DNA of 64,000 nt from Verrucomicrobiales bacterium (GTDB lineage Bacteria; Verrucomicrobiota; Verrucomicrobiia; Limisphaerales; UBA9464). Position 1 is the first letter of the stretch, and every line of letters begins with the position of its first letter. The notes beneath the pieces were generated by a model, which was not told where the DNA came from, made no database searches, and worked only from the letters and a program-made list of their open reading frames with translations. A program made the translations under genes and the position numbers. Below, one piece after another: positions 55,372 to 64,000 of the stretch. The DNA lies in contig JAIYBC010000055.1 in NCBI GenBank assembly GCA_027488845.1, forward strand, positions 203,301-267,300, written 5' to 3'.

Positions 55372-57204
55372 ATGCACCGGAGCCCGAGTCCCATCCCCGT
55401 GACCGCTCCGGTCCACTCCATCCCGGGCCGGGGCCTCCGCATGGAGGTCCGCTGCGACCTGGAAGCCGTCCGCGAGGCGACACGCCAACTCCGGGTCTTC
55501 CTCGGGGCCGAAGGCCTCAGCGAGGTCGAGCAGTCCTCCTGGGAGCTGGCCTGCATGGAGGCCGTCACCAACGCGGTAGAACACGTCCTGCCCGGATCCG
55601 AAGGGTTTCCGCTGCGACTGAGCGTCCTCGCCCTGGAGGACGAGATCGAGGTGGCGATCAGCGACCGCACCGCGGGATTCGAATGGCCGGATTCCCCGGA
55701 ATTGCCGGAGTCGGACAGCGAGTCCGGCCGAGGCGTCTTCCTCATCACCCAGCTCACCGACGAGGCCCGCTATCTCCGCGGACGGGAAGAGAACCGGCTG
55801 GTGATGCGGCGCCGGCGGGATGCCCGACGTCCGGTGGCCCCCGTGGAGTCCCTGGAGCAGCAGGTCCGGGATCTCGACGCCACGTTGGCGACGATGACCG
55901 AGGAGTTGGCCGCGTGCTACGAAAGCCTCACCGCCATCTTCCGCTTCACCGAGGACATCAAGCGCGGCCAGTACGGGAACGAGCTGGCCGCGAAGTGGCT
56001 GAGCGAACTCCGGCCGGTCTGCGGTGCGGACTGGTGCGTCCTGCGCCTGGTGGCGAAGGACCAGCGGACCCTGATCACGGTCGGGTCGACCGGCCCCGGC
56101 GTCGTGCTCCCGCCGTTGGACCTCGACAGCCCGCTTTCGGGACCGGTTGCCACGGAGGTCCGCGCGCTCAAGGTGGGGACCGACATCTGGTTCGACGAGG
56201 CCTCGCCCCTGGGGCCGCTCGACCCGCTGGTTCACATGCTGAACACCGACGTGGGGCTCTGCCACCCGATCTTCTACCAGGGCCAGCCCTTCGGGGTTTT
56301 GTCCGCAGGTCGGTCGGGTGCCCGGTCGGGGCTCACCGCCGGACAGATCAACGTCCTGCACACCTTCGCCGACTTCCTCAGCATCCAGATCCGGAACCTC
56401 CGGCTCCAGGAGGAGTACGTGCGCGGACAGCTCGTTTCCCGTGAGCTGCAGATCGCCGAACGCATCCAGCGGAGCCTGCTGCCCGAGGCGTTGCCCAAGA
56501 CCCCCGGCTACGGACTCGCGGGCTTCTCCCAGAACGCCAACCAGGTCGGCGGCGACTTCTTCGACGCCATCGCCCTCGCCGACGGTTCGATGCTGCTGGT
56601 GATGGCGGACGTGATGGGCAAGGGCGTTCCGGCGGCCATGTTCGCCGCGATCCTCCGCAGCACGCTGCGTGCGCGTCCCGACCTCGCCGCGTGGCCCCAG
56701 GAACTGATGATGTGGCTCAACCAGAGCCTCTATCCCGACCTGGACCGCGTGGAGATGTTCGTGACCGTCCAGGTGGTCTACTTCGACCCGCAGTCCGGCC
56801 TCTGCCGCATCGCGTCGGCCGGCCACTGTCCGGCGCTTCTCGCCAACCCGGACGGGAACATCAGCAGCATCGACATCGGCGGTCCGCCGGTCGGCGTGGT
56901 GCCCGGATGCGACTACCGGGACGAGATCTTCAGCCTCGATGCCGGGGCGCTGCTGCTGTTGTACACCGATGGCGTCACCGACGTGCAGAGCGCGGACGGC
57001 GAGGCGTTCGGCGAGGAACGACTCAAGGAGTTCCTGCGCACCGCGGTGGCGGAGGGACGCGATGCGGAGCAGGCCTGCGCGCTGCTCTCGGCCACGTTGA
57101 CCCGTTTTCGTGGTAGCCGACCCGCCTTCGACGACGTCACCGTGCTCGTCCTCGGTCGATCCGCCGACATGGCGGGTACCTCCGAACCCTTGGGGAATCC
57201 ATGA
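55372..57204 (+). CDS. Fused anti-sigma kinase (HATPase) - GAF - SpoIIE-type PP2C phosphatase
   Basis: A 610-residue protein with three domains. Residues ~25-150 are an RsbW-like HATPase with N-box WELACMEAVTNAVEHV and G-box SESGRGVFLITQL. A coiled-coil linker follows (~160-185), then a GAF domain (~195-345; CGADWCVLRLV, FDEASPLGPLD). Residues ~370-600 are a SpoIIE PP2C: IAERIQRSLLPEALP, QVGGDFFDAIAL, VMADVMGKGVPAAM, IGGPPVGV, and LLLLYTDGVTDVQSADGEAFG with the metal-binding Asps. A kinase and its opposing phosphatase on one chain, both presumably acting on the STAS protein next door, is unusual relative to the Bacillus RsbW/RsbU layout. Its stop overlaps the next start (ATGA). Confidence 0.88.
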   Translation: MHRSPSPIPVTAPVHSIPGRGLRMEVRCDLEAVREATRQLRVFLGAEGLSEVEQSSWELACMEAVTNAVEHVLPGSEGFPLRLSVLALEDEIEVAISDRTAGFEWPDSPELPESDSESGRGVFLITQLTDEARYLRGREENRLVMRRRRDARRPVAPVESLEQQVRDLDATLATMTEELAACYESLTAIFRFTEDIKRGQYGNELAAKWLSELRPVCGADWCVLRLVAKDQRTLITVGSTGPGVVLPPLDLDSPLSGPVATEVRALKVGTDIWFDEASPLGPLDPLVHMLNTDVGLCHPIFYQGQPFGVLSAGRSGARSGLTAGQINVLHTFADFLSIQIRNLRLQEEYVRGQLVSRELQIAERIQRSLLPEALPKTPGYGLAGFSQNANQVGGDFFDAIALADGSMLLVMADVMGKGVPAAMFAAILRSTLRARPDLAAWPQELMMWLNQSLYPDLDRVEMFVTVQVVYFDPQSGLCRIASAGHCPALLANPDGNISSIDIGGPPVGVVPGCDYRDEIFSLDAGALLLLYTDGVTDVQSADGEAFGEERLKEFLRTAVAEGRDAEQACALLSATLTRFRGSRPAFDDVTVLVLGRSADMAGTSEPLGNP

Positions 57205-57599
57205 TCCAGAAGGTGCTCATCGCCGACGACGAGGCCCACATGCTCCGTGTGGCCGAACTGGCCCTCCGCCGTGGGGGCTACACCCTGCTGATCGCCCGCA
57301 ACGGACGCGAGGCGGTGGACATCACGCGAACCGAGAAGCCGAATCTGATCGTGATGGATGTCCAGATGCCGGTGCTCGACGGCCTGAACGCCCTCCGCGA
57401 GATCAAGGCCGATCCCGAAACCGCGTCGATCCCGGTGATCATGCTCACCGCGCGCGGCCACACGCTGGCGCGATCCGAGGCCGAGGGCAGCGGTGCGGCG
57501 ATGTTCGTCACCAAGCCCTTCAGCCCGAACCAGCTCCTCGCCGACGTCCAGCGTCTGCTGTCGCCGCCGACCGCGGCCGCTCCAACTCCAGCAGCCTGA
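57201..57599 (+). CDS. Single-domain response regulator (receiver)
   Basis: A 132-residue CheY-like protein: acidic pair D9/D10 (VLIADDEA), phosphoacceptor D53 (LIVMDVQMP), T83 (IMLTARG) and K105 (FVTKPFSP). No output domain; a short Ala/Pro tail ends it. The ATG overlaps the stop of the kinase-phosphatase gene, so it is part of the same module and may pass a two-component signal to it by protein contact. No histidine kinase is encoded next to it. Confidence 0.93.
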   Translation: MIQKVLIADDEAHMLRVAELALRRGGYTLLIARNGREAVDITRTEKPNLIVMDVQMPVLDGLNALREIKADPETASIPVIMLTARGHTLARSEAEGSGAAMFVTKPFSPNQLLADVQRLLSPPTAAAPTPAA

Positions 57600-57698
57600 T
57601 CCGCGTCCGGCGGACCTCCACTTCTTCGTTGCCGCCGTCTGCGGCGGGCGGATCGCGGTGGATGCCCCGTCGGCGGTCTGTCAGCCTTCCCGGAATCG

Positions 57699-59366
57699 AT
57701 GAAGGGGTTCTGGAACCAGGAGACGGTGCGCTTCCCGATGGCGGTGCTGGCCGGTGTGCTCTGGGCGCTGGCATTCCCGCTTCCCGGGTGGGCCGGCCTC
57801 GCGTGGGTGGCCCCCGCACTCCTGTTCTTCGGCTCGATGGGCCTGCCACCGGCCGGGGCTTTCCGCTTCGGCTATGTCGCCGGACTCGCCCATTTCATCG
57901 TGCTCCTCCGTTGGATGCGCCACATGCCGGTCTCGGTTGGGGCCCCGGCGGCCTGGCTCAGCCTCTCGGCCTACTGCGCTCTCTATCCCGCCGTCTGGCT
58001 TTGGCTCGGACGCCGGTTCGTCGGTTCCCGTGAATCGACTCCGACGGAAGAGGACGACCTCGAGGCAGCCCGTCGCGGAGCCTCGCCGGGGCCTTTGAGG
58101 GCTTCATGGTGGTCCTGGCTGGACGCCGCCTCGGACTACGCGCGCCGGCCGTGGTCGCGTCGGGCCGGACTGCTCGTCGCGGCGGCGATGGCCTGGGTGG
58201 CCTTGGAATGGATCCGTGCGCGGGTCCTGACCGGATTCCCCTGGGCTCCCCTCGGGATGTCGCAATGGCGTCAGCTGCCGCTGATCCAGTTGGCCGCGGT
58301 CACGGGCGTCCATGGCGTCTCGTTCCTGGTCTGCTGGGCCGGGCTTGCGATCGGCGGCGCCCTGCTGGCGATGGGCTTCAATCCGAAGTCGCGCTGGAGC
58401 TGGACCGCGGAAGCCCGTCTGCCGCTCGCGGCCACCTTGATCGTGATGGGCTGGGGCTTCTGGGAGGTCATGTCCTACCGCCGGCTCGAGAACGCGGTGC
58501 CCGACCGCTCCGTCCGGCTCGCGTTGGTGCAGCCTTCCGTGCCCCAGACGTTGCTGTGGGATCCGATGGAGAACGAACGGACCTTCGGCAAGATCCTGGA
58601 GCTGTCCCGGCAGGCGCTGGAACTCCGTCCGGCGGTCCTCGTCTGGCCGGAAGGGAGCTTCGGGCTCGACGGGAGCAACTACGGCCGGATGCGCGCGCTG
58701 CTCGCGGAGGCGAAGGCGGACTGGGTGTTCGGTTCGGACGACGTGGCCGAGGCAGACGGTGGCCGCCTCCTCTACAACGCGGCGTTCCTGCTGCGGTCGG
58801 ACGGCTCGGTGATGCCCCCGTATCGGAAGCGCCGGCTGGTGGCCTTCGGGGAGTACGTGCCGCTGGCCCGATGGCTTCCGTTCCTGAGATGGCTGACGCC
58901 GATCGGCGACGGCTTCGCCGCGGGCGACCGGCCCGTTCCCTTCAGGCTCGGCCCGGACGCCGTGGCGTCGCCGGTGATCTGTTTCGAGGACGTCTTTCCC
59001 AACGGCGTCCGCGACCATGTGGCGAAGGACACCGACTTCATCCTGGTGCTGACCAACGACGGATGGTTCTCGGAAAGCGCAGCGCAATGGCAGCACACGG
59101 CGGCGGCGGTGTTCCGCTCGGTGGAGAACGGCGTCGCGTTGGTGCGGGCCTGCAACAACGGGATCACCGGCTGGTGGGATGCGCGCGGGACCCCCCGGGA
59201 CGTCCTCGGCGAACCCGGCGGCGACGTGTACGCACCCGGCGTCCTGCTGGCGCAGGTCCCCATCGGGCTGCCCCGCGCGGAAACGCCCTACCGGCGACAC
59301 GGAGACGTCTTCGCCGCCGTGTGCACGGCCCTGACCGCCTGGCGCGCGCTGCGGAAGCCGCGTTGA
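57699..59366 (+). CDS. lnt: Apolipoprotein N-acyltransferase
   Basis: A 555-residue inner membrane enzyme that adds the third acyl chain to lipoproteins. The N-terminal part has several TM helices (AVLAGVLWALAFPLPGWAGLAWVAP and on), and the C-terminal nitrilase domain has the full triad: E318 (VLVWPEGSF), K377 (YRKRRLVAFGEYVP) and C428 (VICFEDVFP). A hydrophilic loop of ~45 residues near 100-150 (SRESTPTEEDDLEAARRGAS) is longer than in E. coli Lnt (512 aa). Consistent with the lipoprotein adaptor encoded at 4.6 kb. It stands 99 bp after the receiver gene. Confidence 0.93.
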   Translation: MKGFWNQETVRFPMAVLAGVLWALAFPLPGWAGLAWVAPALLFFGSMGLPPAGAFRFGYVAGLAHFIVLLRWMRHMPVSVGAPAAWLSLSAYCALYPAVWLWLGRRFVGSRESTPTEEDDLEAARRGASPGPLRASWWSWLDAASDYARRPWSRRAGLLVAAAMAWVALEWIRARVLTGFPWAPLGMSQWRQLPLIQLAAVTGVHGVSFLVCWAGLAIGGALLAMGFNPKSRWSWTAEARLPLAATLIVMGWGFWEVMSYRRLENAVPDRSVRLALVQPSVPQTLLWDPMENERTFGKILELSRQALELRPAVLVWPEGSFGLDGSNYGRMRALLAEAKADWVFGSDDVAEADGGRLLYNAAFLLRSDGSVMPPYRKRRLVAFGEYVPLARWLPFLRWLTPIGDGFAAGDRPVPFRLGPDAVASPVICFEDVFPNGVRDHVAKDTDFILVLTNDGWFSESAAQWQHTAAAVFRSVENGVALVRACNNGITGWWDARGTPRDVLGEPGGDVYAPGVLLAQVPIGLPRAETPYRRHGDVFAAVCTALTAWRALRKPR

Positions 59367-59388
59367 CCGGAGACGACGCAGGGGCGGA

Positions 59389-60696
59389 TCAGACCTCGTC
59401 CAGCGGCGCACGGGCGTCGCCGAAGGTGCCGGGCCGGACGTCCATCTTGTCCATCATCGAGAGGAAAAGTCGGCACATCTGGCGGTCCGGCTTGTCCTTG
59501 TAGTCGAGGACGCGCCCGCCGCGGATGCGTCCGCCGGCGCCTCCGAGCAGCACCACGGGCAGCTGGGAGGCGTCGTGGTTGCCGTTCAGCATCGAGGAGC
59601 AGTAGAGCAGCATCGAGTTGTCGAGCAGCGTGCGTTCGCCCTCCTGGATGGCGTCGAGCCGCCGTGCGATGTAGGCGAGCTGCTCGATGAAGAACCGGTT
59701 GACCTTGAGCCAGTCGGCGGTGTCGCTGTGCGACAGCAGGTGGTGGATCATGTAGTCCACCCCGAGGTTCGGGAACCGCAGCGAACTGTGGTCGTTGTTC
59801 AGCTTGAGCGTGGTGATGCGCGTGGTGTCGGTCTGGAAGCCGAGCACGAGGATGTCGCACATCAGGCGCATGTGCTCGGCGATGTCCTGCGGGATGCCGT
59901 CCGCGGGACGGGCCATGTCCGGCTTCTCGAGCGTGGGCCGCCATCCCTGGAGCTGTCCGCGTTTGCCGGCGTTCTCGATGCGCTGTTCCACGTCGCGCAC
60001 GGAGTCGAGGTACTCGTCGAGCTTCCGCTGGTCGCCGGTGCTGATGTTCCGGCGGAGGTCGCGGGCGTCGGTGAGGACCGCGTCCAGCACGCTGCGGTCG
60101 CCGCGTCCGACCTCGTCCTTGAAGAGCCGGTCGAAGGCGAGCGCCGGATAGACCTCGAGCGGCGTCGGCGAGGTGGGCGAGCTCCACGAGATGTGGGAGC
60201 TGTAGAGCATCGAGTAGTTCTTGTGCACCGACGGGTTCGACTTCTCGCAGCCGAGCACGAGGCTGGGGACCTTGGTGGAGTGCCCGTAGCGTTGGGCGAG
60301 CAGCTGGTCGACGCTGGTGCCGGAGCGGATCTCGCCGCCGGAGGCCAGCGGTGCGCCGGAGAGCAGGTTGCCGGTCTGCGAGCTGTGGATGTTCCCCTTG
60401 AGGGCCTCCGCGTTGTAGAGGCCGCGGACGAAGAGCATCTTGCGGCGGACGTCGGAGAGGGGTTCCAGCACCTTGCCGAGCTCCATGCCGTCGCCTTCGC
60501 CCTTGGCCCACCATTCGCGGGAGTGGAAGCCGTTGCCGGAGAAGAGCACGGCCAACCGGACCGGGGCCTCGCTCGCGGGACGCGTCGAAGCCGGCGGGGT
60601 GTCGCCCCAGACGTTGACGGACTCCATCCACGGCAGGGCCATGGAGACGCCGACGCCGCGCAGGAAGGTGCGGCGGGTGAAGTGGTGGCTGGGCAT
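59389..60696 (-). CDS. DUF1552-domain protein
   Basis: A 435-residue exported protein with a Tat-like N-terminus (HHFTRRTFLRGVGVSMALPWMES). It matches the DUF1552 family typical of Planctomycetes and Verrucomicrobia: LAVLFSGNGFHSREWWAKGEG, SVDQLLAQRYG, DVEQRIENAGKRGQLQGW, MRLMCDILVLGFQTDTTRI and NSMLLYCSSMLNGNHDASQLPVVLLGG. The family is related to sulfatase/alkaline-phosphatase-like DUF1501 proteins in look, but its activity is not known. It is nearly always found downstream of a DUF1592-type cytochrome gene, as here (39-bp gap). Confidence 0.9.
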   Translation of the reverse strand: MPSHHFTRRTFLRGVGVSMALPWMESVNVWGDTPPASTRPASEAPVRLAVLFSGNGFHSREWWAKGEGDGMELGKVLEPLSDVRRKMLFVRGLYNAEALKGNIHSSQTGNLLSGAPLASGGEIRSGTSVDQLLAQRYGHSTKVPSLVLGCEKSNPSVHKNYSMLYSSHISWSSPTSPTPLEVYPALAFDRLFKDEVGRGDRSVLDAVLTDARDLRRNISTGDQRKLDEYLDSVRDVEQRIENAGKRGQLQGWRPTLEKPDMARPADGIPQDIAEHMRLMCDILVLGFQTDTTRITTLKLNNDHSSLRFPNLGVDYMIHHLLSHSDTADWLKVNRFFIEQLAYIARRLDAIQEGERTLLDNSMLLYCSSMLNGNHDASQLPVVLLGGAGGRIRGGRVLDYKDKPDRQMCRLFLSMMDKMDVRPGTFGDARAPLDEV

Positions 60697-60735
60697 GGGA
60701 ATCGGTGGGAGGGCTGTGCAGTTTCTTTAGGCCGA

Positions 60736-63700
60736 TCAGTCGCCGGAGGCCATCTCCTTTCCGCGGATCTCGCGGAACTGGCGGCTCAGGACCACCGACT
60801 CGACGGCGACGGAGAACCGGTGGTCGCCGGCCTTGAGGTCGTCGCGCATCCGCGTGAGCAGGGGACCGTCGGAGAGGAGCACCCCGCGGCCGAGGGAATA
60901 GCCGAGCAGCTTGCGGCAGAACTGGCGGAGGAAGGCGTCGCGGCGGCGGTCCACCAGGTAGGCGCGGAGCCCGGGCAGGCCGTCGAACTCGGAGCCGTCG
61001 AGCACGCGGACGCGGGTGTCGATCGGACGTCCTCCGAGGTCCTTCCCGCGGCTGCGTCCGATGGCGTCGAAGGCCTCGAGCGAGAATCCGAACGGGTCGA
61101 TCCTGCGATGGCAGCCGTAGCAGCGGGGATCGTTGCTGTGCTTCTCGGTGAGTTGCCGGACGGTCAGCGACTCGGCGGCCTCGTCCTCGGGCAGGCGCGG
61201 GACGTCCTTGGGCGGCTTGGGCAGCTTGTCGCCGAGCAGGACCTCGGCGAGCCAGTTGCCGCGGAGGATCGGACTGGTCCGCGAAGCCCCGGACTGCTTC
61301 GCGAGGACCGTGGCCTGGCCGAGCACGCCGCCGCGGCCGAGTCGACGCATGCCCTCCACGCGGTGCCAACCTTCGCCTTCGATCCGTTCGATGCCGTAGT
61401 GCTTCGCCAGGGCCGCGGTGACGAAGGTGTGGTCCGCATCGAGGATCCCGAGGACCGAACCGTCGTTCTGGAACAGGTCCGTGAAGAACCGGAGAGTCTC
61501 GCCGTACATGTCGGCGCGAAGCCCTTCGAAGGTCGGGAAATGCCGCTCGCTCTTCTCCGAGAGTTCGTCGAACGCGTAGAGGTGCAGCCAGGTGGCGGCG
61601 AACTCGGAGGAGAGCCGGCTGATCCGCGGGTTCTTCAACATGCGCCGGACCTGCGCGCGAAGCACCTCCGGTCGGACCAGCGAGCCGTCGCGGGCGGCGG
61701 ATCGGAGGGCGTCGTCGGGGGCAGAGGACCAGAGGAAGTAGCTCAGGCGCGAGGCCAGCTCCCAGGCGTCGACCGGGCCGGGCTTGTCGCCGGGGACGGC
61801 CTTCTCGGCGTGGTACAGGAAGGCGGGTGCGACCAGGACCCGGGCGAGGGTGAGCCGGATGGCCTGCTCGTGTGGGAGATCCTCCGCGCGCAATTTCCGG
61901 TAGAGGCCGCGAAGGCCGTCCTGCTCCGCGTCGGAGAGCGGACGGCGGTAGGCCAGCGCCGCGAAATCGACGAGGGCTTCGAGATGACGGGGCTCGGCGG
62001 CGGCGACTTCCGCGCGGAAGGCCTCGGCGCGGCGGCGGATGGGTTCGCGCAACGGCTCGAAGGCGCTGGGATCGGCGTCCTGCGTCGCGAACTGCCACAG
62101 CTGCTCGAAGCCGTCCACGAGCTTGAGGGCGTCCTGGCTGACGAAGTGGAGCCGCGCCCAGAGGCGGTCGAGTTCCCTGGCGCCGTCCTCGTCGAGCAGC
62201 AGCCTTCGGAAGTGGTCGTCCTCGCGGTGGTACAGCGTGAGCGTGACCACTTCGTCGACGGGCACGATCTTGGTGTAGCAGAGCGCGGCGGGGAACAGGT
62301 TGCGGAACTCGTCGAAGGCCGCCTCGAGGCGCTTCCCGGCCGCCGAGCCCGTGCGGACCAGGATCGGGGAATCCGAGACCACCGGGCGTTCGCCGTCGGA
62401 CCAGGTGCCCTTGCCGCCGGTCTCGCGCGCGGCGCCGGCGGAGAGACCGAGCTTCGCGGGGCGCTCGGCCCTGGGTTGCATCTGGATGCTTCCCTGTGGA
62501 CCGGCGACGGGATGGAGCCGGCCGGTGGCGACGAACTCCGCTCCCGCGGCGAGTTCGGCCGGGACACGGACCTCGAGCACCGACGGCGCCGACACGGCCA
62601 GGTCCGTGGACTTGGTCCCGACGGCGCCCGCGCGGGGACCGAAGAGCGCGGGATCGAGGCCGACGTTCGCGCTGGCCGACCCCTTCGGTTCGGCGAAACG
62701 GGACTTGCCGGGCTGGAGCAGGCCCCGGAGCAGGGGACCGTTCAGGGAGAGGAGATGTTCGCGAAGCCGTGCGTCCGCGGGATCCACGGGCGCCGCCGGG
62801 CGTTCGTCGGTCAGCAGGCGGCCGAGTTCCTCGGCGATGCGCGGCCGGTCGGCGGAGTTGGTGGACAGCTGCCACCGTGAGAGCAGCGAACCGGGCGGGA
62901 TGGCGGGAACGGACGCGGCCGGCGAGTCGGGCTCGCTGTGGAAATGCCAGACGCCGGCATGGCCCAGTCGGTCGGCGTGGGGATTGCCGGCGAGGATGTC
63001 GGGGGAGACGTCCGACGCGAGGTCCCAGCGGTGGGTGCCATCCGTCAGGGTGAGATCGACCGCGGTGAGGTCGCAGGAATGGTTGCCGTCACGCGGACCC
63101 ACGGAGAGCGAGAGGGCGTCGCCGACGCGCACGGCGATGTCCGGGATGGGGCCGAAGCGGGACTCGCTGTCGCCCTGCGCGGTGCCGGAGGCGAGCCGGA
63201 TTCGGGTCGGTCCGCGGCGGAGATCGAGGGTCCAGGCGACGCCGTTGCCGCATTCCGGATGTGCGTGGCGGAGGAGGCCGGAGGCCTGGATGCGGACTTC
63301 GGCCGGGCTGCGCCAGGAAACCACGACGCGTCGTGAGGGACTGGGATGCACCGCGACGCCATGGGGCTTCATGTTGCCGGGGACGCGGACGGCTTTGTCG
63401 GAGGAGTTGGCGATCACGCTCAGGGCGTCCGCGCCGGTCCAACCCTGGATGAAGTCGTGGTCCCCGGCCCGTTCCATCCGGGAGGACATGTGGGAGGTCA
63501 GCTGGGCTTCGGCATCGCCCATCCCGAGCGTCGAGAACCAGGCGTCGAGGACCTCCCGGTCGATGCCGTGGCGTCGCGCCAGTTCGTCGGCCGACGGGGC
63601 TTTCGCGGCCCCGGCGCCGGCGAGGGCCTCATCCGCCGCGGCCAAGGCGGCACGGGTTCCCCGCAGCAGCGCCGAGCGGCGGGAGAGAAAGGCGCGGGCG

Positions 63701-64000
63701 ATGTCGCGGAGGTCGGCGAGCGCGATGTCCGGACGGCCCGGCGCGGACAGGCGGGGATTCTCCCAAAGGGCCAGGTCGTCCTGCGGGCCGTCGCCGGCGT
63801 CGTCGGTGACGAGGTGGAAGGTGATCCAGCCGTCGGGTCCCGGAGCGGGGAGTGGCAGCCGGAGTTCGCGGGCCTCGGCGAGGGGACTTGCGGGAACCTG
63901 CCAGGCCTTCGGGCCGTCGCGTTTCCCAATGTGGCCGACGGTGGTGAACCTCCAGAGGGCGCGTTGCCAAGGCGTAATCGTCGCCGCGACGGCGGGACCT
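60736..64000 (-). CDS. DUF1592/DUF1588/DUF1585 planctomycete-type protein, 5' end beyond window
   Basis: The minus-strand frame is open from the stop at 60736 to the right edge (about 1088 codons), so the gene starts outside; the TTG near 63645 is internal, because upstream sequence in frame is clearly coding (DGWITFHLVTDDAGDG, then LADLRDIARAFLSRR). Domains in order: a beta-sandwich region, DUF1595-like (LEALVDFAALAYRRPLSDAE), DUF1592 (WELASRLSYFLWSSAPDD), DUF1588 with the CxxCH motif CYGCHRRIDPFGFSLEAFD, and DUF1585 at the end (SVAVESVVLSRQFREI). Such proteins usually start with a cytochrome c domain, which would lie outside. Probably an envelope redox protein partnered with DUF1552. Confidence 0.9.
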   Translation of the reverse strand, partial: GPAVAATITPWQRALWRFTTVGHIGKRDGPKAWQVPASPLAEARELRLPLPAPGPDGWITFHLVTDDAGDGPQDDLALWENPRLSAPGRPDIALADLRDIARAFLSRRSALLRGTRAALAAADEALAGAGAAKAPSADELARRHGIDREVLDAWFSTLGMGDAEAQLTSHMSSRMERAGDHDFIQGWTGADALSVIANSSDKAVRVPGNMKPHGVAVHPSPSRRVVVSWRSPAEVRIQASGLLRHAHPECGNGVAWTLDLRRGPTRIRLASGTAQGDSESRFGPIPDIAVRVGDALSLSVGPRDGNHSCDLTAVDLTLTDGTHRWDLASDVSPDILAGNPHADRLGHAGVWHFHSEPDSPAASVPAIPPGSLLSRWQLSTNSADRPRIAEELGRLLTDERPAAPVDPADARLREHLLSLNGPLLRGLLQPGKSRFAEPKGSASANVGLDPALFGPRAGAVGTKSTDLAVSAPSVLEVRVPAELAAGAEFVATGRLHPVAGPQGSIQMQPRAERPAKLGLSAGAARETGGKGTWSDGERPVVSDSPILVRTGSAAGKRLEAAFDEFRNLFPAALCYTKIVPVDEVVTLTLYHREDDHFRRLLLDEDGARELDRLWARLHFVSQDALKLVDGFEQLWQFATQDADPSAFEPLREPIRRRAEAFRAEVAAAEPRHLEALVDFAALAYRRPLSDAEQDGLRGLYRKLRAEDLPHEQAIRLTLARVLVAPAFLYHAEKAVPGDKPGPVDAWELASRLSYFLWSSAPDDALRSAARDGSLVRPEVLRAQVRRMLKNPRISRLSSEFAATWLHLYAFDELSEKSERHFPTFEGLRADMYGETLRFFTDLFQNDGSVLGILDADHTFVTAALAKHYGIERIEGEGWHRVEGMRRLGRGGVLGQATVLAKQSGASRTSPILRGNWLAEVLLGDKLPKPPKDVPRLPEDEAAESLTVRQLTEKHSNDPRCYGCHRRIDPFGFSLEAFDAIGRSRGKDLGGRPIDTRVRVLDGSEFDGLPGLRAYLVDRRRDAFLRQFCRKLLGYSLGRGVLLSDGPLLTRMRDDLKAGDHRFSVAVESVVLSRQFREIRGKEMASGD

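Noticed and set aside
59288-62875. Very long minus-strand frame (about 1195 codons) over the DUF1592/DUF1552 genes
   Set aside because: Arg/Pro/Ala-rich translation typical of a frame-shifted GC-rich gene. The two genes in the other frames match known families throughout, and the frame runs across their gene boundary.
63643-63645. TTG as start codon of the DUF1592 protein
   Set aside because: The same frame continues upstream to the window edge with clearly protein-like sequence, so the codon is internal and the gene is cut by the edge.

Overview
This is a gene-dense, high-GC bacterial chromosome segment. No phage, insertion sequence or CRISPR array is visible. The gene content points to Verrucomicrobiota, probably the Limisphaerales/Pedosphaera side. 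The evidence is two secreted membrane-bound-dehydrogenase/cytochrome c fusions (TIGR02603/TIGR02604 type), a DUF1592-DUF1588-DUF1585 / DUF1552 pair, a PEP-CTERM-anchored CHRD protein, futalosine-pathway menaquinone synthesis, and mostly Shine-Dalgarno-poor starts. This placement is inference from family content; no 16S gene is present.

Layout. 1-4.2 kb: a glycosidase cut by the left edge and a secreted lectin-like protein. 3.9-8.9 kb: an ArsR-type repressor divergent from a YgaP-like membrane protein and an RND efflux pair, with a long palindromic operator between them. 9.3-10.8 kb: tRNA-His, a DUF554 protein and a stand-alone CBM48 protein. 10.9-15 kb: type II secretion genes F-H-I-J-K. 15.1-20.5 kb: rpsL-rpsG, a terminator, then fusA-rpsJ-rplC-rplD-rplW ending at a perfect hairpin; tuf and the rest of the S10 operon are absent. 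20.6-24.6 kb: a phosphonate catabolic operon (phnA, a class III PLP enzyme, phnY). 24.7-27.7 kb: the first cytochrome c dehydrogenase. 27.9-32.1 kb: aceE and serS on the minus strand.

32.2-35.5 kb: a two-domain PI-PLC-like enzyme and mqnC. 35.6-38.4 kb (minus): ribD, ribE and ldcA. 38.6-44.6 kb: a DUF6941-like protein, a hydroxypyruvate-isomerase-like protein, the second cytochrome c dehydrogenase and a ceramidase-like protein. 44.6-48.0 kb: an unknown membrane protein and a tandem alpha/beta hydrolase. 48.3-50.7 kb: a group 2 sigma-70 factor divergent from a CarH-type B12 photoreceptor regulator. 50.9-54.8 kb (minus): a sigma-54 activator, the CHRD PEP-CTERM protein and rho. 55.0-57.6 kb: a partner-switching module (STAS; kinase-GAF-SpoIIE phosphatase; receiver). 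Then lnt, and finally the DUF1592/DUF1552 pair, with the DUF1592 gene running off the right edge.

Most worth a second look: the ArsR/YgaP/RND unit with its operator overlapping the start codon; the phosphonate operon in which a class III PLP enzyme stands where phnW is expected; the sigma factor/CarH pair that could form a light-responsive switch; the PI-PLC with an unassigned C-terminal domain; the tandem hydrolase whose first domain has Glu in place of the nucleophile Ser; and several small-scale oddities in the ribosomal protein genes. The whole annotation is by reading only; no database search was run.
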